A DNA stretch of 64,000 nt from VAXT01 sp963774625. GTDB taxonomy: Bacteria > Actinomycetota > Thermoleophilia > Gaiellales > Gaiellaceae. The DNA is taken from contig CAVZFQ010000001.1 of the NCBI GenBank assembly GCA_963774625.1, positions 74,129 to 138,128 of the forward strand. The letters are read 5' to 3'. Under the pieces are notes generated by a model. It was not told where the DNA came from. It saw only the letters and a list, made by a program, of their open reading frames with translations, and made no database searches. Positions 33,949 to 42,778 of this stretch are shown here, one piece after another (within the stretch, counting starts at the first letter, position 1; each line of letters begins with the position of its first letter). The translations under genes and the position numbers were made by a program.

Positions 33949-34512
33949 CTAAACGGCCTGCCGGAGGACGGCGAGCGCCTCGCGGCGGCCATCGGGAGTC
34001 GTGCGATCGATGATCAGCGTGCCGTCGAGGTGATCGAGCTCGTGCTGCACGACGCGGGCGCTCATCCCCTCCAGTTCCAGCCTGACTTCCTCGCCGTCGA
34101 GGTCGCGGGCTTCGATCGTCACCCGCAGGTTTCGCTCCACCGGAATGTGCACGCCCTGCATCGACAGGCAGCCCTCGTCGTCGGCCTCGATCTCATCCGA
34201 GCGCTCCACGATTTCCGGGTTGACCATTGCTTGCGGCTCGTCCTCGACAGTCGGCTGGAAGACGAACATCCGTTTCAGCACGCCGACCTGGTTGGCAGCC
34301 AGCCCGACCCCCAGCGCTTCACGCATCAGCATTGTCATCCGCTCCGCGAGTTGCCGCAGGTCGCCGTCGAACTCCTCGACATCGTTGGCGCGCATGCGCA
34401 GCACGGGGTCCGGGTACTGGCGGACCTGGGCGAGCGCGATCCGGCGCCGCGCCTGGCGCTCGGCATCCAGCTCTTCGTTGCGAATCTCCTCGGCTTCCGA
34501 CATCTCCGACAT
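33949..34512 (-). CDS. def: peptide deformylase
   Basis: Metal hydrolase that removes the formyl group from new proteins. All three motifs are present: GVGLAANQVGV (I), EGCLSMQG (II, Cys ligand) and QHELDHLDG (III, HExxH). The 187-residue chain has a charged N-terminal extension (MSEMSEAEEIRNEELDAERQ), so an internal start is possible, though RRRIALAQVRQYPDPVL also begins the domain normally. It is followed by fmt six bases later. Confidence 0.95.
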   Translation of the reverse strand: MSEMSEAEEIRNEELDAERQARRRIALAQVRQYPDPVLRMRANDVEEFDGDLRQLAERMTMLMREALGVGLAANQVGVLKRMFVFQPTVEDEPQAMVNPEIVERSDEIEADDEGCLSMQGVHIPVERNLRVTIEARDLDGEEVRLELEGMSARVVQHELDHLDGTLIIDRTTPDGRREALAVLRQAV

Positions 34513-34526
34513 CTCGCCGAGTGTAA

Positions 34527-36455
34527 TCAGACGTCCTGGGGGTCGACGTCGACCACGACGGTCAGGTCGGCCTTCCGCATCGCCGGCGCAGCGGCCGACA
34601 GGAGCTGGCCCGCCCGCGACGCGAGCTCGCGTGGTCGCCCGGTCTTCGCGACGAGCTGGGCGCGGTAGCGGCCGCGCAGCCGGTAGAGCGGCGCGGGCCC
34701 CACGATCTCCGCGTCGGCCGACTCGAGCCCGGCCGCCAGCTCGGTGAGCGCCTGGAGCGGATCCGCCTGCTCGGGCCCGGAGACGAGAATGCGGACGAGG
34801 TGCCGAAACGGCGGATAGTTGAGCTCCTGCCGCCGGGCGATCTCGCCCTCGAGGAAGCCCGCGACGTCGTGCCGCGCCGCCAGGGCGACCGCGCGCGACT
34901 CGGGCTGGAAGGTCTGAACGAGCACCTTGCCCGGCGCATCGCGCCCGCTACGCCCGGCGAGCTGGGTCAGGAGCTGAAACGTGCGCTCCTCGGCCCGGAA
35001 GTCAGGCATGCCGAGCCCGAGGTCGGCATCGACGACGGCGGCCAGGGCAACCCCGCCGAAGTGATGCCCCTTTGCGACCATCTGGGTGCCGATGAGGACG
35101 ACGCGGTCACCTTCGGCGAACCGCCGCAGAGTCGCCGCCAGCTCGCCGCGCTTGCCGGCCGAGTCGGCATCGAGCCGGATTCGCTCCAGCTCGGGGACAC
35201 GCTCCGCGAGCTCACGCTCGAGTCGCTGCGTGCCGGCGCCGATCCGAGCGAGCTCCACCGACCGGCACGAGGGACAGGCCTCGGGCGCAGGCTCCGCGTG
35301 GCCGCAGTGGTGACAGTGAAGACGCTCGTCGCGGTGCAGGACGAGAGCGACGTCGCAGTTGTCGCAGCGGAGCGTCTCGCCGCAGGCGCGGCAATGGAGG
35401 GCGGGCGCAACGCCGCGCCGGTTGAGCAGCAGGATCGCCTTGCCGCCGTCCTGGGCGATCTTGCCGAGCTCGCCGAGCAGAGGGGCCGACAGCGGATAGC
35501 CGGCCTCGCCGCGGAGATCGACGACGCGCACTCCCGGCAGGTCGGCCCCGACGCGCTCGCCGAGGTCCAGCCGCTCGAGACCGGCCCAGCTCTCGGGCCT
35601 CGGCGTCGCGCTCCCGAAGAGGGCGACCGCGCCCTCCAGCGAGGCCCGCTTCGCGGCCACCGTGCGCGCGTCGTAGCGCGGGTCGGACTCCTGCTTGTAC
35701 GCCGAGTCGTGCTCCTCGTCGACACAGACGAGCCCGAGACGCGGTAGCGGGGCGAAGATCGCCGAGCGCGCCCCGATCACGATCGGCGCCGCGCCGGACG
35801 CGATGCGCTCCCGTTCGTCGCGACGCTCGGCCTCGGTCAGAGACGAGTGCAGCACGGCGATGCGATCGCCGAAGCGAGCTCGGAAGCGGCCGATCGTCTG
35901 CGGCGCGAGCGCGATCTCGGGGACGAGGACGATCACGCCTCTCCCCTGCGCGAGCGTGGCCTCCGCCGCCTGGAGGTAGACCTCGGTCTTGCCGCTGCCG
36001 GTCGCGCCGTGGAGCAGGAAGCGGCCGCCCTCGCCGTCGAGGGCTTCGGTCAGCCTGGCCAGGGCCCCGAGCTGCGTCTTCGTCAGCTCGGCCGGCCGGG
36101 CCTCGCCGCCCAGCGAGTCGCGGTCGGCAGGCTGCGGCAGCTCCTTCCTGCGTTCCCGCCTCTGAGGAGCGACGAGCGCGAGCGCGCGCCCCGGGGTCGA
36201 GCCGTAGTAGTCGGCGACCCAGAGCGCGAGATCGACGAGGGCCTGCGGCAGCTGCTCGGCGACACGCACGATGGGCGCAAGCTCGACTCCCGCCGGCGGC
36301 TCGGTGCCCGTCTCGACCACCACCCCACGCGCCTTGCCGTTCCCGAACCGGATCTCGACGACGGCGCCCTTGCCCACGCTGTCAGGAGCGTCGTACGTGA
36401 ACGGGCGGGCGAGGGCTCGTGCCGTGAGAAGCGGAAAGACGGTGACGGGCGCCAC
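34527..36455 (-). CDS. priA: primosomal protein N' (replication restart helicase PriA)
   Basis: Restarts stalled replication forks. It has 642 residues. The N-terminal DNA-binding domain begins VTVFPLLTARALARPFTYDA. The helicase core has Walker A LHGATGSGKTEVYL, the CVDEEHDSAYKQ box, and LNRRGVAPALHCRACGETLR. The zinc module has Cys pairs CRAC, CDNC, CHHC and CPSC. The terminal domain includes GTQMVAKGHHFGGVAL and AGRSGRDAPGKVLVQT. GTG 36455 (VAPVTVFPL) is the start; the frame upstream is open but meaningless. Confidence 0.94.
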   Translation of the reverse strand: MAPVTVFPLLTARALARPFTYDAPDSVGKGAVVEIRFGNGKARGVVVETGTEPPAGVELAPIVRVAEQLPQALVDLALWVADYYGSTPGRALALVAPQRRERRKELPQPADRDSLGGEARPAELTKTQLGALARLTEALDGEGGRFLLHGATGSGKTEVYLQAAEATLAQGRGVIVLVPEIALAPQTIGRFRARFGDRIAVLHSSLTEAERRDERERIASGAAPIVIGARSAIFAPLPRLGLVCVDEEHDSAYKQESDPRYDARTVAAKRASLEGAVALFGSATPRPESWAGLERLDLGERVGADLPGVRVVDLRGEAGYPLSAPLLGELGKIAQDGGKAILLLNRRGVAPALHCRACGETLRCDNCDVALVLHRDERLHCHHCGHAEPAPEACPSCRSVELARIGAGTQRLERELAERVPELERIRLDADSAGKRGELAATLRRFAEGDRVVLIGTQMVAKGHHFGGVALAAVVDADLGLGMPDFRAEERTFQLLTQLAGRSGRDAPGKVLVQTFQPESRAVALAARHDVAGFLEGEIARRQELNYPPFRHLVRILVSGPEQADPLQALTELAAGLESADAEIVGPAPLYRLRGRYRAQLVAKTGRPRELASRAGQLLSAAAPAMRKADLTVVVDVDPQDV

Positions 36456-36504
36456 AGCGTCCCAGGCTAGAGGCGAAGGCCGACGCAGGCCGGGCAGTTC
36501 CCCC

Positions 36505-36522
36505 TGTAAGGTCTGCCTTACA
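36505..36522. promoter_or_regulatory. DtxR-family operator, copy 1
   Basis: TGTAAGG-TCTG-CCTTACA, a perfect 7-base inverted repeat, 11 bases before the preferred start of the ATP-binding subunit gene. Its 16-base core is identical to the copy at 37564-37579. Binding here would block transcription of the iron transporter. Confidence 0.7.
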
Positions 36523-36533
36523 TGCCCTGTGGA

Positions 36534-37544
36534 ATGATCTGCGCACACGGAGTCTCGAAGAGATTCGGCTCCGTCCAGGCCGTCGCTGAAGCTCAACTCT
36601 GCGTCGAGCGTGGCGAGATCCTGGCCTTGCTCGGCCCGAGCGGCTGCGGCAAGACGACCTTGCTCCGGCTGATCGCCGGCTTCGAGCAGCCCGATGCCGG
36701 AGAGGTCCGCCTGGACGAGGTTCGCGTCGCGGGCCACGGCACGTGGATCCCGCCGGACCGACGACGGGTGGGCATGGTCTTCCAGGACTATGCGCTCTTC
36801 CCGCACCTGACGGTTGCCGAGAACGTCGGCTTCGGAGTTCCTCGTCGCGAGCGCGAAGCGCGGGTCGCCGACACGCTGGCCCGCGTCGGGCTCGACGACC
36901 ACGGCAGCCGTTATCCGCACGAGCTCTCCGGCGGACAGCAGCAGCGTGTGGCCCTGGCGCGCGCGCTCGCCCCGGCGCCGTCGCTCGTCCTGCTCGACGA
37001 GCCGTGGAGCAACATCGATCCGCTCCTGCGCTCGTCGATGCGTGACGATCTCGCCGGCATTCTGCGTGGAATCGGCGTGACCGTCGTCCTCGTCACACAC
37101 GACCGCGAAGAGGCCTTCTCGATCGCCGACCGGATCGCGGTCATGCGCGCGGGCACCGTCGTGCAGGAGGGCTCGCCCGAGGAGCTGTACCTCGCACCGG
37201 CAGACCGGTGGGTCGCCGAGTTCGTCGGGGCGGGCAACTTCGTGCCGGGCCGGATCGACGGCGACCTCGTCGAGACGCTGCTCGGCCGCTTCCCGGTCAC
37301 GACGCGGAACGGCGCGACCAAGGTCGATGTCCTCATCCGCCCCGAGCTGCTCGAGCTCGAGCCCGACCCCGCCGGGCGGGCTGAGGTCGTGGCCCGGGAG
37401 TTCCGCGGCCACGACGTCTTCTACCGCGTGCGGCTCGGCGACGGAACGACGCTCGTCTCGCAACGGCCGTCCAACGAGATCGTGCCGCTCGGCTCGCGGG
37501 TGACGGTGAAGCCGCACCTCGGCCGCGTGCCCGTCTTCTCGTAA
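36534..37544 (+). CDS. fbpC: iron(III) ABC transporter ATP-binding protein
   Basis: Energises an Fbp-type ferric iron importer. The 336-residue protein has Walker A GPSGCGKTTLLRLIAGFE, Q-loop VFQDYALFPHLTVAENV, signature LSGGQQQRVALARAL, Walker B LVLLDEPWSNIDP and H-loop VLVTHDREEAF. The C-terminal 110 residues form the TOBE-type regulatory domain of this subfamily (VDVLIRPELLELEPDPAGRA). ATG 36534 (MICAHGVSKRFG) fits the family; ATG 36522 lies inside the operator. It is followed by substrate-binding and permease genes and the regulator. Confidence 0.88.
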   Translation: MICAHGVSKRFGSVQAVAEAQLCVERGEILALLGPSGCGKTTLLRLIAGFEQPDAGEVRLDEVRVAGHGTWIPPDRRRVGMVFQDYALFPHLTVAENVGFGVPRREREARVADTLARVGLDDHGSRYPHELSGGQQQRVALARALAPAPSLVLLDEPWSNIDPLLRSSMRDDLAGILRGIGVTVVLVTHDREEAFSIADRIAVMRAGTVVQEGSPEELYLAPADRWVAEFVGAGNFVPGRIDGDLVETLLGRFPVTTRNGATKVDVLIRPELLELEPDPAGRAEVVAREFRGHDVFYRVRLGDGTTLVSQRPSNEIVPLGSRVTVKPHLGRVPVFS

Positions 37545-37556
37545 GACCGACCTTAC
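37541..37556. promoter_or_regulatory. DtxR-family operator-like repeat, copy 2
   Basis: GTAAG-ACCGAC-CTTAC, an inverted repeat with 5-base arms whose left arm contains the fbpC stop codon. It matches copies 1 and 3 in the outer arms and lies 23 bases from copy 3, so two repressor dimers could bind side by side. Confidence 0.55.
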
Positions 37557-37563
37557 TTGCGTT

Positions 37564-37579
37564 GTAAGGTCTGCCTTAC
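37564..37579. promoter_or_regulatory. DtxR-family operator, copy 3
   Basis: GTAAGGTCTGCCTTAC, identical to the core of copy 1, lying 36 bases ahead of the substrate-binding protein start. It suggests an internal, metal-repressed promoter for the binding protein. Confidence 0.7.
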
Positions 37580-37614
37580 TTAGACTCTCGGCGATGTTCG
37601 AACGAGAGGAGAAA

Positions 37615-38643
37615 ATGAAGCGCTGGTTGATCACTGCGGCCCTCGCCCTGCTGCTCGTGAGCGCCGCGGGCTGCGGCGGCGACGACGAGAGCGACGCCGC
37701 GGACGGAGGAACGTTGACCGTCTATTCGGGCCGCGAGGAAGAGATCGTCAAGCCGTTGTTCGAACAGTTCGAGAAGGCGACAGGCACGAAGCTCGAAGTT
37801 CGTTACGGCGACAGCGCCGAGCTGGCCGCCACCCTCGCCGAAGAAGGAGACAACAGCCCCGCGGACCTCTTTTTCGCCCAGGATGCCGGCGCCCTCGGCG
37901 CCGTCGCGGCCGAGGGTCGTCTCGAGGAGCTTCCCGAAGAGGTGCTCGACCGCGTGGACGAACGCTACCGGGACCCTGAAGGACGCTGGGTCGGTACGAG
38001 CGGCCGCGCGCGCGTCGTCGCGTACAACACCGAGTCGGTGACCGAGGACGAGCTCCCGGACACGATTGCCGGGTTCACCGACCCGCGCTGGAAGGGCAAG
38101 ATCGGAGTTCCGCCGACGAATGCCTCCTTCCAGGCCTTCGTGACCGCTCTGCGCTTGTCGGAGGGCGAGGACGCCGCGCGTACGTGGCTGAAGAAGATCA
38201 AAGAGAACGAGCCCAAGTTCTACGAGAAGAACTCACAGGTCGTCGAGGCAGTCGCAGCAGGCGAGATCGACGTCGGCTTCGTCAACCACTACTACCTCGG
38301 ACTGCTGAAGGAAGAGCAGCCCGACGCCCCGGCCGCGAACCACTTCCTGCGGGCAGGCGATCCAGGCGCGCTGGTCAACGTCGCAGGGGTCGGCATCGTG
38401 GAGGGCACGGACGACGAGGACAGCGCCCGCGAGTTCGTCGACTTCCTGCTCTCGGACGAGGGTCAGCGCTTCTACCCCGAGGAGGCTGAGGAAGCGGAGT
38501 ACCCGCTCGTCGCCGGGATCGAGGGGCCCTCGGGGCTCCCTGCGCTAAACGAGCTGCATGGCCCGGACATCGCTCTCGGCAAGCTCGGGCCCGAGCTGGA
38601 GCGCACGCTCGAGCTCCTGAACGAGCTCGGCTACACGTCGTAG
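37615..38643 (+). CDS. fbpA: iron(III) ABC transporter substrate-binding lipoprotein
   Basis: Ferric-iron-binding component, anchored as a lipoprotein (MKRWLITAALALLLVSAAGC; lipobox SAAGC). It is 342 residues. The mature periplasmic-binding-protein fold starts TLTVYSGREEEIVKPLFEQF, with RVVAYNTE, WKGKIGVPP and the double-Tyr motif NHYYLGLLKEE that supplies Fe ligands in FbpA proteins. GAGGAG lies at the right distance before ATG 37615. An upstream ATG at 37594 would add seven residues ahead of the signal peptide. Confidence 0.92.
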   Translation: MKRWLITAALALLLVSAAGCGGDDESDAADGGTLTVYSGREEEIVKPLFEQFEKATGTKLEVRYGDSAELAATLAEEGDNSPADLFFAQDAGALGAVAAEGRLEELPEEVLDRVDERYRDPEGRWVGTSGRARVVAYNTESVTEDELPDTIAGFTDPRWKGKIGVPPTNASFQAFVTALRLSEGEDAARTWLKKIKENEPKFYEKNSQVVEAVAAGEIDVGFVNHYYLGLLKEEQPDAPAANHFLRAGDPGALVNVAGVGIVEGTDDEDSAREFVDFLLSDEGQRFYPEEAEEAEYPLVAGIEGPSGLPALNELHGPDIALGKLGPELERTLELLNELGYTS

Positions 38644-38653
38644 GGTCGCATCC

Positions 38654-40234
38654 ATGAGACGGCCGCCGCTCCTTTTGACCGCGGCGGCCGTGCTCATCGT
38701 CGGGCTCGTCCTGCTCCCCCTCGCGTACCTCGTCGTGCGCGCGGTAACAGGGGGTGTGGACGCGTGGGAGATCCTGACGAGGCGCGGCACGCTCGAGCTC
38801 GTCCTTCGCACGGGCGTGCTCGTCGCCGCTGTCGTCGCAGCGGCAATCGCCCTCGGCGTCCCTCTCGCCTGGCTCGTCGTCCGCACCGATTTGCCGGGCC
38901 GCCGCATCTGGGCCGCGGCTGCGGCGCTCCCGCTTGTGATCCCGAGCTACGTCGCCGCCCTCGCTCTCCTCGGCGCCTTCGGGCCGCGTGGCCTGCTGCA
39001 GCGGCTGCTGGAGGAGCCGTTCGGCGTCGAGCGGCTCCCGGAGATCTACGGGTTCCCTGGCGCTTTCCTCGCGCTGACGCTGTCCACGTACCCGTACGTG
39101 TTCCTACTGACCGCGGCCGCGTTGCGGGCACTCGATCCCGCCCTGGAAGAGGCGGCGCGCGGGCTCGGGCGGGGACCGCTCGCCGTCTTCCGGGAAGTCA
39201 CTCTGCCGGCGCTGCGGCCCGCGATCGGCGCCGGCGGCCTGCTCGTGGCCCTGTACTCCCTGGCCGACTTCGGCGCGGTCTCGCTCATGCAGTACCGCGC
39301 GCTCACGCACGCGATTTATCTCCAGTACCGATCGCTCTTCGACCGGACACCCGCAGCGGTGCTCGGGCTCGTGCTCGTCGTGCTCACGGCCGCAGTGCTC
39401 GCGATGGAGGGACGAACGAGGAAACGGGCGCGGTACCACCGCACCACTCCGGGAGCGGCACGACAGGCCAGACGTGTCGCGCTCGGCCGCTGGCGCTGGC
39501 CGGCGCTCGCGTTCTGCGGCGCCGTGGTCGGCCTCTTCCTCGCAGTGCCGCTCGCCGTCCTCATCTACTGGTCGGCGCGAGCGGTCGAGCTGGGGCGCGG
39601 CTCCGAGATCCCCTGGCACGCTGCCCTCAACTCTCTGCTCGCGTCCGGGCTCGCGGCGATCGTCGCCGTCCTCGCGGCTTTGCCCGTCGCCTACCTGGCC
39701 GAGCGCTATCGATCGCCGTGGACACGCCTGCTCGAGCGAGCGGCGTACTCGGCGAACGCGCTGCCGGGGATCGTGATCGCGCTCGCGCTCGTCTTCTTCG
39801 CCGCGCGTTACGGCGGCGTGCTCTACCAGACGCTCGCGTTGCTCGTCTTCGCGTACGTCGTGCGCTTCCTCCCGCAGGCCCTGGCCGGTACGAGCTCGGC
39901 GTTGCGGACGGTCGACCCACACCTGGAGGAGGCGGCCCGTGGGCTCGGCCGTTCGCCGCTCCAGGTGGTCGCGCGCGTGACCGCGCCCCTCGCCGCCCCC
40001 GGCATCCTCGCCGGCGGCGCGCTGGTCTTCCTCTCGGCGATGAAGGAGCTTCCGGCGACGCTGCTCTTACGCCCGATCGGCTTCGACACCCTCGCGACCG
40101 AGATCTGGCGGCATACCGCACTCGGGGCCTATTCCCGGGCCGCTCCCGCGGCGTTGCTGCTGATCCTCGTCTCCGCGCCGCTGCTCCTCCTGCTCGGCGC
40201 ACGACGTGAATCCGAGGTTGGCTCGCCCGGATAG
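38654..40234 (+). CDS. fbpB: iron(III) ABC transporter permease (fused, two-domain)
   Basis: A 526-residue integral membrane protein with about 12 transmembrane segments in two halves. Each half carries an EAA loop that contacts the ATPase: EAARGLGRGPL at about 170 and EAARGLGRSPL at about 425. This duplicated form is typical of FbpB/SfuB. The first segment begins RRPPLLLTAAAVLIVGLVLL and the protein ends in a short basic tail. It follows the binding-protein gene by 10 bases. Confidence 0.9.
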   Translation: MRRPPLLLTAAAVLIVGLVLLPLAYLVVRAVTGGVDAWEILTRRGTLELVLRTGVLVAAVVAAAIALGVPLAWLVVRTDLPGRRIWAAAAALPLVIPSYVAALALLGAFGPRGLLQRLLEEPFGVERLPEIYGFPGAFLALTLSTYPYVFLLTAAALRALDPALEEAARGLGRGPLAVFREVTLPALRPAIGAGGLLVALYSLADFGAVSLMQYRALTHAIYLQYRSLFDRTPAAVLGLVLVVLTAAVLAMEGRTRKRARYHRTTPGAARQARRVALGRWRWPALAFCGAVVGLFLAVPLAVLIYWSARAVELGRGSEIPWHAALNSLLASGLAAIVAVLAALPVAYLAERYRSPWTRLLERAAYSANALPGIVIALALVFFAARYGGVLYQTLALLVFAYVVRFLPQALAGTSSALRTVDPHLEEAARGLGRSPLQVVARVTAPLAAPGILAGGALVFLSAMKELPATLLLRPIGFDTLATEIWRHTALGAYSRAAPAALLLILVSAPLLLLLGARRESEVGSPG

Positions 40235-40246
40235 AGTCATTGCCCC

Positions 40247-40933
40247 ATGGCCGGACACTCGCATTCCGTGGACGAGTACCTCGAGACGATCTACTTCCTC
40301 GCCTTCCCGATCGGCGAGTACAGCCCGACTACTCCGGGCTCCCCCACGCTCGCTTCCCGGGTGGCCGAGATGCTCGGAGTCTCCCGTGCCTCGTCCGGGC
40401 AGATGCTCAAGCGCCTGGAGGCCGACGGGCTCATCCGCCGCGGCGAGAACAAGGAAGCGATCCTCACCAAGACCGGCCGCGCCAGAGCCGAGACGGTCGT
40501 CCGCAAGCACCGGATCATCGAACGGCTGTTGACCGATTTCATGGGCTACACAGCCGCCGAGGCCCACGTGCACGCAGACGAGCTCGGCGACACCTTCTCC
40601 GACGAGATGGTCGACCGGATCGATCAGCGCCTCGGCAACCCCGACCGTTGCCCGCACGGCTGGCCGGTCGACCCCGCTTTCGAGCAGGAAGAGAACCGCG
40701 ACCTGGCCGCACTCGCCGAGCTCGAGCCCGGAACCGTGGCAGAGATCGTCCGTCTCGCCGAGCACGACGGCGACCTCCTGCACTACTTCTACGACGAGGG
40801 GTTCGTGCCCGGGACGAAGATCGAGGTTCGCGCCGTCCAACCTGCGGCCGGGCAGTTCACGGTGAAGGTCGACGGCAAGGAGCGCGCGATCGCCGAGAAG
40901 GCCGCCGCGGGGCTCTTCGTCAGGCCCGGCTGA
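40247..40933 (+). CDS. DtxR/MntR family metal-dependent regulator (IdeR-like)
   Basis: A 228-residue repressor activated by Fe2+ or Mn2+. The winged helix is MLGVSRASSGQMLKRLEADG (about 45-65). The dimerisation/metal domain has HRIIERLLTDFMGYTAAEAH, with candidate ligands in VHADELGDTFSDEM and RCPHGWPVD (Cys/His). The C-terminal SH3-like domain is LEPGTVAEIVRLAEHDGDLL onward. It is the fourth gene of the fbp cluster, whose intergenic regions hold three matching palindromes, so it most likely controls iron uptake. The metal preference cannot be read from the sequence. Confidence 0.9.
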   Translation: MAGHSHSVDEYLETIYFLAFPIGEYSPTTPGSPTLASRVAEMLGVSRASSGQMLKRLEADGLIRRGENKEAILTKTGRARAETVVRKHRIIERLLTDFMGYTAAEAHVHADELGDTFSDEMVDRIDQRLGNPDRCPHGWPVDPAFEQEENRDLAALAELEPGTVAEIVRLAEHDGDLLHYFYDEGFVPGTKIEVRAVQPAAGQFTVKVDGKERAIAEKAAAGLFVRPG

Positions 40934-41585
40934 GCTTGCTGCGGTAGGCGACGTAGCGCCCACTGCGGTAGCGGAAATACGTCAGCCTCTTGGCGAGAAC
41001 GTCCCCTGCCGCCCGGCCGAAGAACTCGAGGAGCACCAGCTCCGGCCCCGGATACCGGCGCGAGTCATTCCACGGCACGAGGTCGAAGTCACGCAACAAC
41101 ATGCCGTCCGGCGGGGGCTTCGGCGGTCTGCTCGTCGAATAGGAGAACAACGTGTGCGGAGACGGGCACGCCTCCCCGGGCCGAAGCCGAAGATTCATGA
41201 CGCGGGCGACTCCCGATCGCGGCCCGTACCCCATCACGAAGAGCACAGCGCGCCGCCTCAACCGGCCTGGACCGCTGATCTGGGTAAAGAACAGCTCCCT
41301 GCCGGTCGGCACGAGCTTGTAACGCCGCTCTTGCCCGTTGCACTCGTCGTACGCTGTGACGTCGGCCCATTGATTCTTGTGATTGGCGTCCATCTCGTTG
41401 ACGGCCGTAAACCGTTCCAGGTCGCCGTCTGCGTCGAGGTTCCACCGCCGGTCGAGCAGCATCGACGGATGCGAGGCCGAGGCGGCCGGCGCGAGCAGGA
41501 GCGCGAAAAGGAGAGCTAGACCCGCGCTTCTTCGGCCAGGCCTGCAGCGGCGCGCAAAGCGTCGGCCTTGTCCGTTCGTTCCCAT
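40920..41585 (-). CDS. secreted protein, unknown function
   Basis: About 221 residues with a long n-region and a hydrophobic signal segment (AGLALLFALLLAPAASASHP). The mature part reads LDRRWNLDADGDLERFTAVN (a D-x-D-x-D acidic calcium-like loop), KNQWADVTAYDECNG and LVLLEFFGRAAGDVLAKRLT. It resembles secreted proteins that read out DADGD loops, but no family is recognised. ATG 41585 lies inside metK's 3' end; a start closer to the signal is not available. It is convergent with the regulator gene, overlapping 14 bases. Confidence 0.55.
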   Translation of the reverse strand: MGTNGQGRRFARRCRPGRRSAGLALLFALLLAPAASASHPSMLLDRRWNLDADGDLERFTAVNEMDANHKNQWADVTAYDECNGQERRYKLVPTGRELFFTQISGPGRLRRRAVLFVMGYGPRSGVARVMNLRLRPGEACPSPHTLFSYSTSRPPKPPPDGMLLRDFDLVPWNDSRRYPGPELVLLEFFGRAAGDVLAKRLTYFRYRSGRYVAYRSKLSRA

Positions 41586-42767
41586 GTGAAGTCGTGGTCG
41601 TCTCGGCCGAAATGGCCGTACGCAGCGGTTTTCGCGAAGATCGGGCGCTGCAGGTCGAGGTCGCGGATGATCGCCGCGGGCCTGAGGTCGAAGTGCTCGC
41701 TGACGAGCTTCTCGATCTGCGCCACCGGGATCTTCTCCGTGCCGAACGTGCGCACTGCGACCGAGACCGGGTGCGCGACGCCGATCGCATACGCGACATT
41801 CACCTCGGCGCGGTCGGCGAGCTCCGCGGCGACGATGTTCTTCGCCACGTAGCGGGCCGCGTACGCCGCCGAGCGGTCGACCTTCGTCGGATCCTTGCCC
41901 GAGAAGGCGCCGCCGCCGTGACGCGCTGCGCCGCCGTACGTGTCGACGATGATCTTGCGGCCGGTCAGACCCGTGTCGCCCATCGGCCCGCCGATCACGA
42001 ACTTGCCGGTCGGGTTGACGTAGACGAAGTCTCGGTCGGAGCGCAGGCGCTTCTCGTCGTAGAGGTCGTTCGGAAGGATCGGGTGCAGGACGCGCTCGAC
42101 GATGTCCGGCTTGATCAGGTCCTCGGCGCTGATCCCGTCCGAGTGCTGCGTGGAGACGAGGATGCGCTCGATCTCGACCGGCCGCTGGACGCCGTGCTCG
42201 TCGACCTCGTAGCGGACGGTCACCTGCGCCTTGCCGTCGGGCCGCAGGTACGGCAGATCGCCGGCCTTGCGCACCTCCGCGAGCCGCTTGCAAATCTTGT
42301 GCGCGAGCATGATCGGGAGCGGCATCAGCTCCGGGCTCTCGTTGGAGGCGTAGCCGAACATCATTCCCTGGTCGCCCGCACCGACGAGGTCCAGCGGATC
42401 GTCGTCGCCGGGGTCGTGCTGCACCTCGTACGAGGAGTCCACGCCCTGCGCGATGTCAGGCGACTGCTCGTCGATCGCGACCACCACGCCGCACGTGTGG
42501 GCGTCGAAGCCCCACTCCGAATGCGTGTAGCCGATCTCGGTGATCTTCTTGCGCACGATGCTCGGGATGTCGACGTAGGTCTCGGTCGTGATCTCGCCCG
42601 CGACGACCACGAGGCCCGTCGTGATCAGCGTCTCGCAGGCGACGCGTCCTCGCGGGTCGTCACGAAGGACGGCGTCGAGGACGGTGTCCGAGATCTGGTC
42701 GGCGATCTTGTCCGGGATGGCCCTCGGTGACCGACTCGGACGTGAAGAGGAATTCGCGGGCTGACAC
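41516..42767 (-). CDS. metK: S-adenosylmethionine synthase (one frameshift)
   Basis: Makes SAM from methionine and ATP. GTG 42767 starts VSAREFLFTSESVTEGHP, the family's N-terminus. After GHP the sequence has one extra base (near 42718) in CCCGGACAAG where CCC GAC AAG (PDKIADQ) is required; the rest runs in the next frame. Motifs: GAGDQGMMFGYASNE, VIGGPMGDTGLTGRKIIVDT and GGGAFSGKDPTKVDRSAAY. The length is 3n+1. As metK is normally essential, an error in the sequence is the best explanation. Confidence 0.93.
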
Positions 42768-42778
42768 GGCCGGGAAGG

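Noticed and set aside
32272..34668. Long plus-strand open frame across ribD, rpe, fmt and def
   Set aside because: Antisense of four well-identified genes; Arg/Leu-rich with no domain.
42700..42767. Programmed ribosomal frameshift in metK
   Set aside because: The site has no slippery heptamer or downstream pseudoknot that I can see, the shift is 20 codons into an essential enzyme, and similar breaks occur in unrelated genes; a one-base error is simpler.
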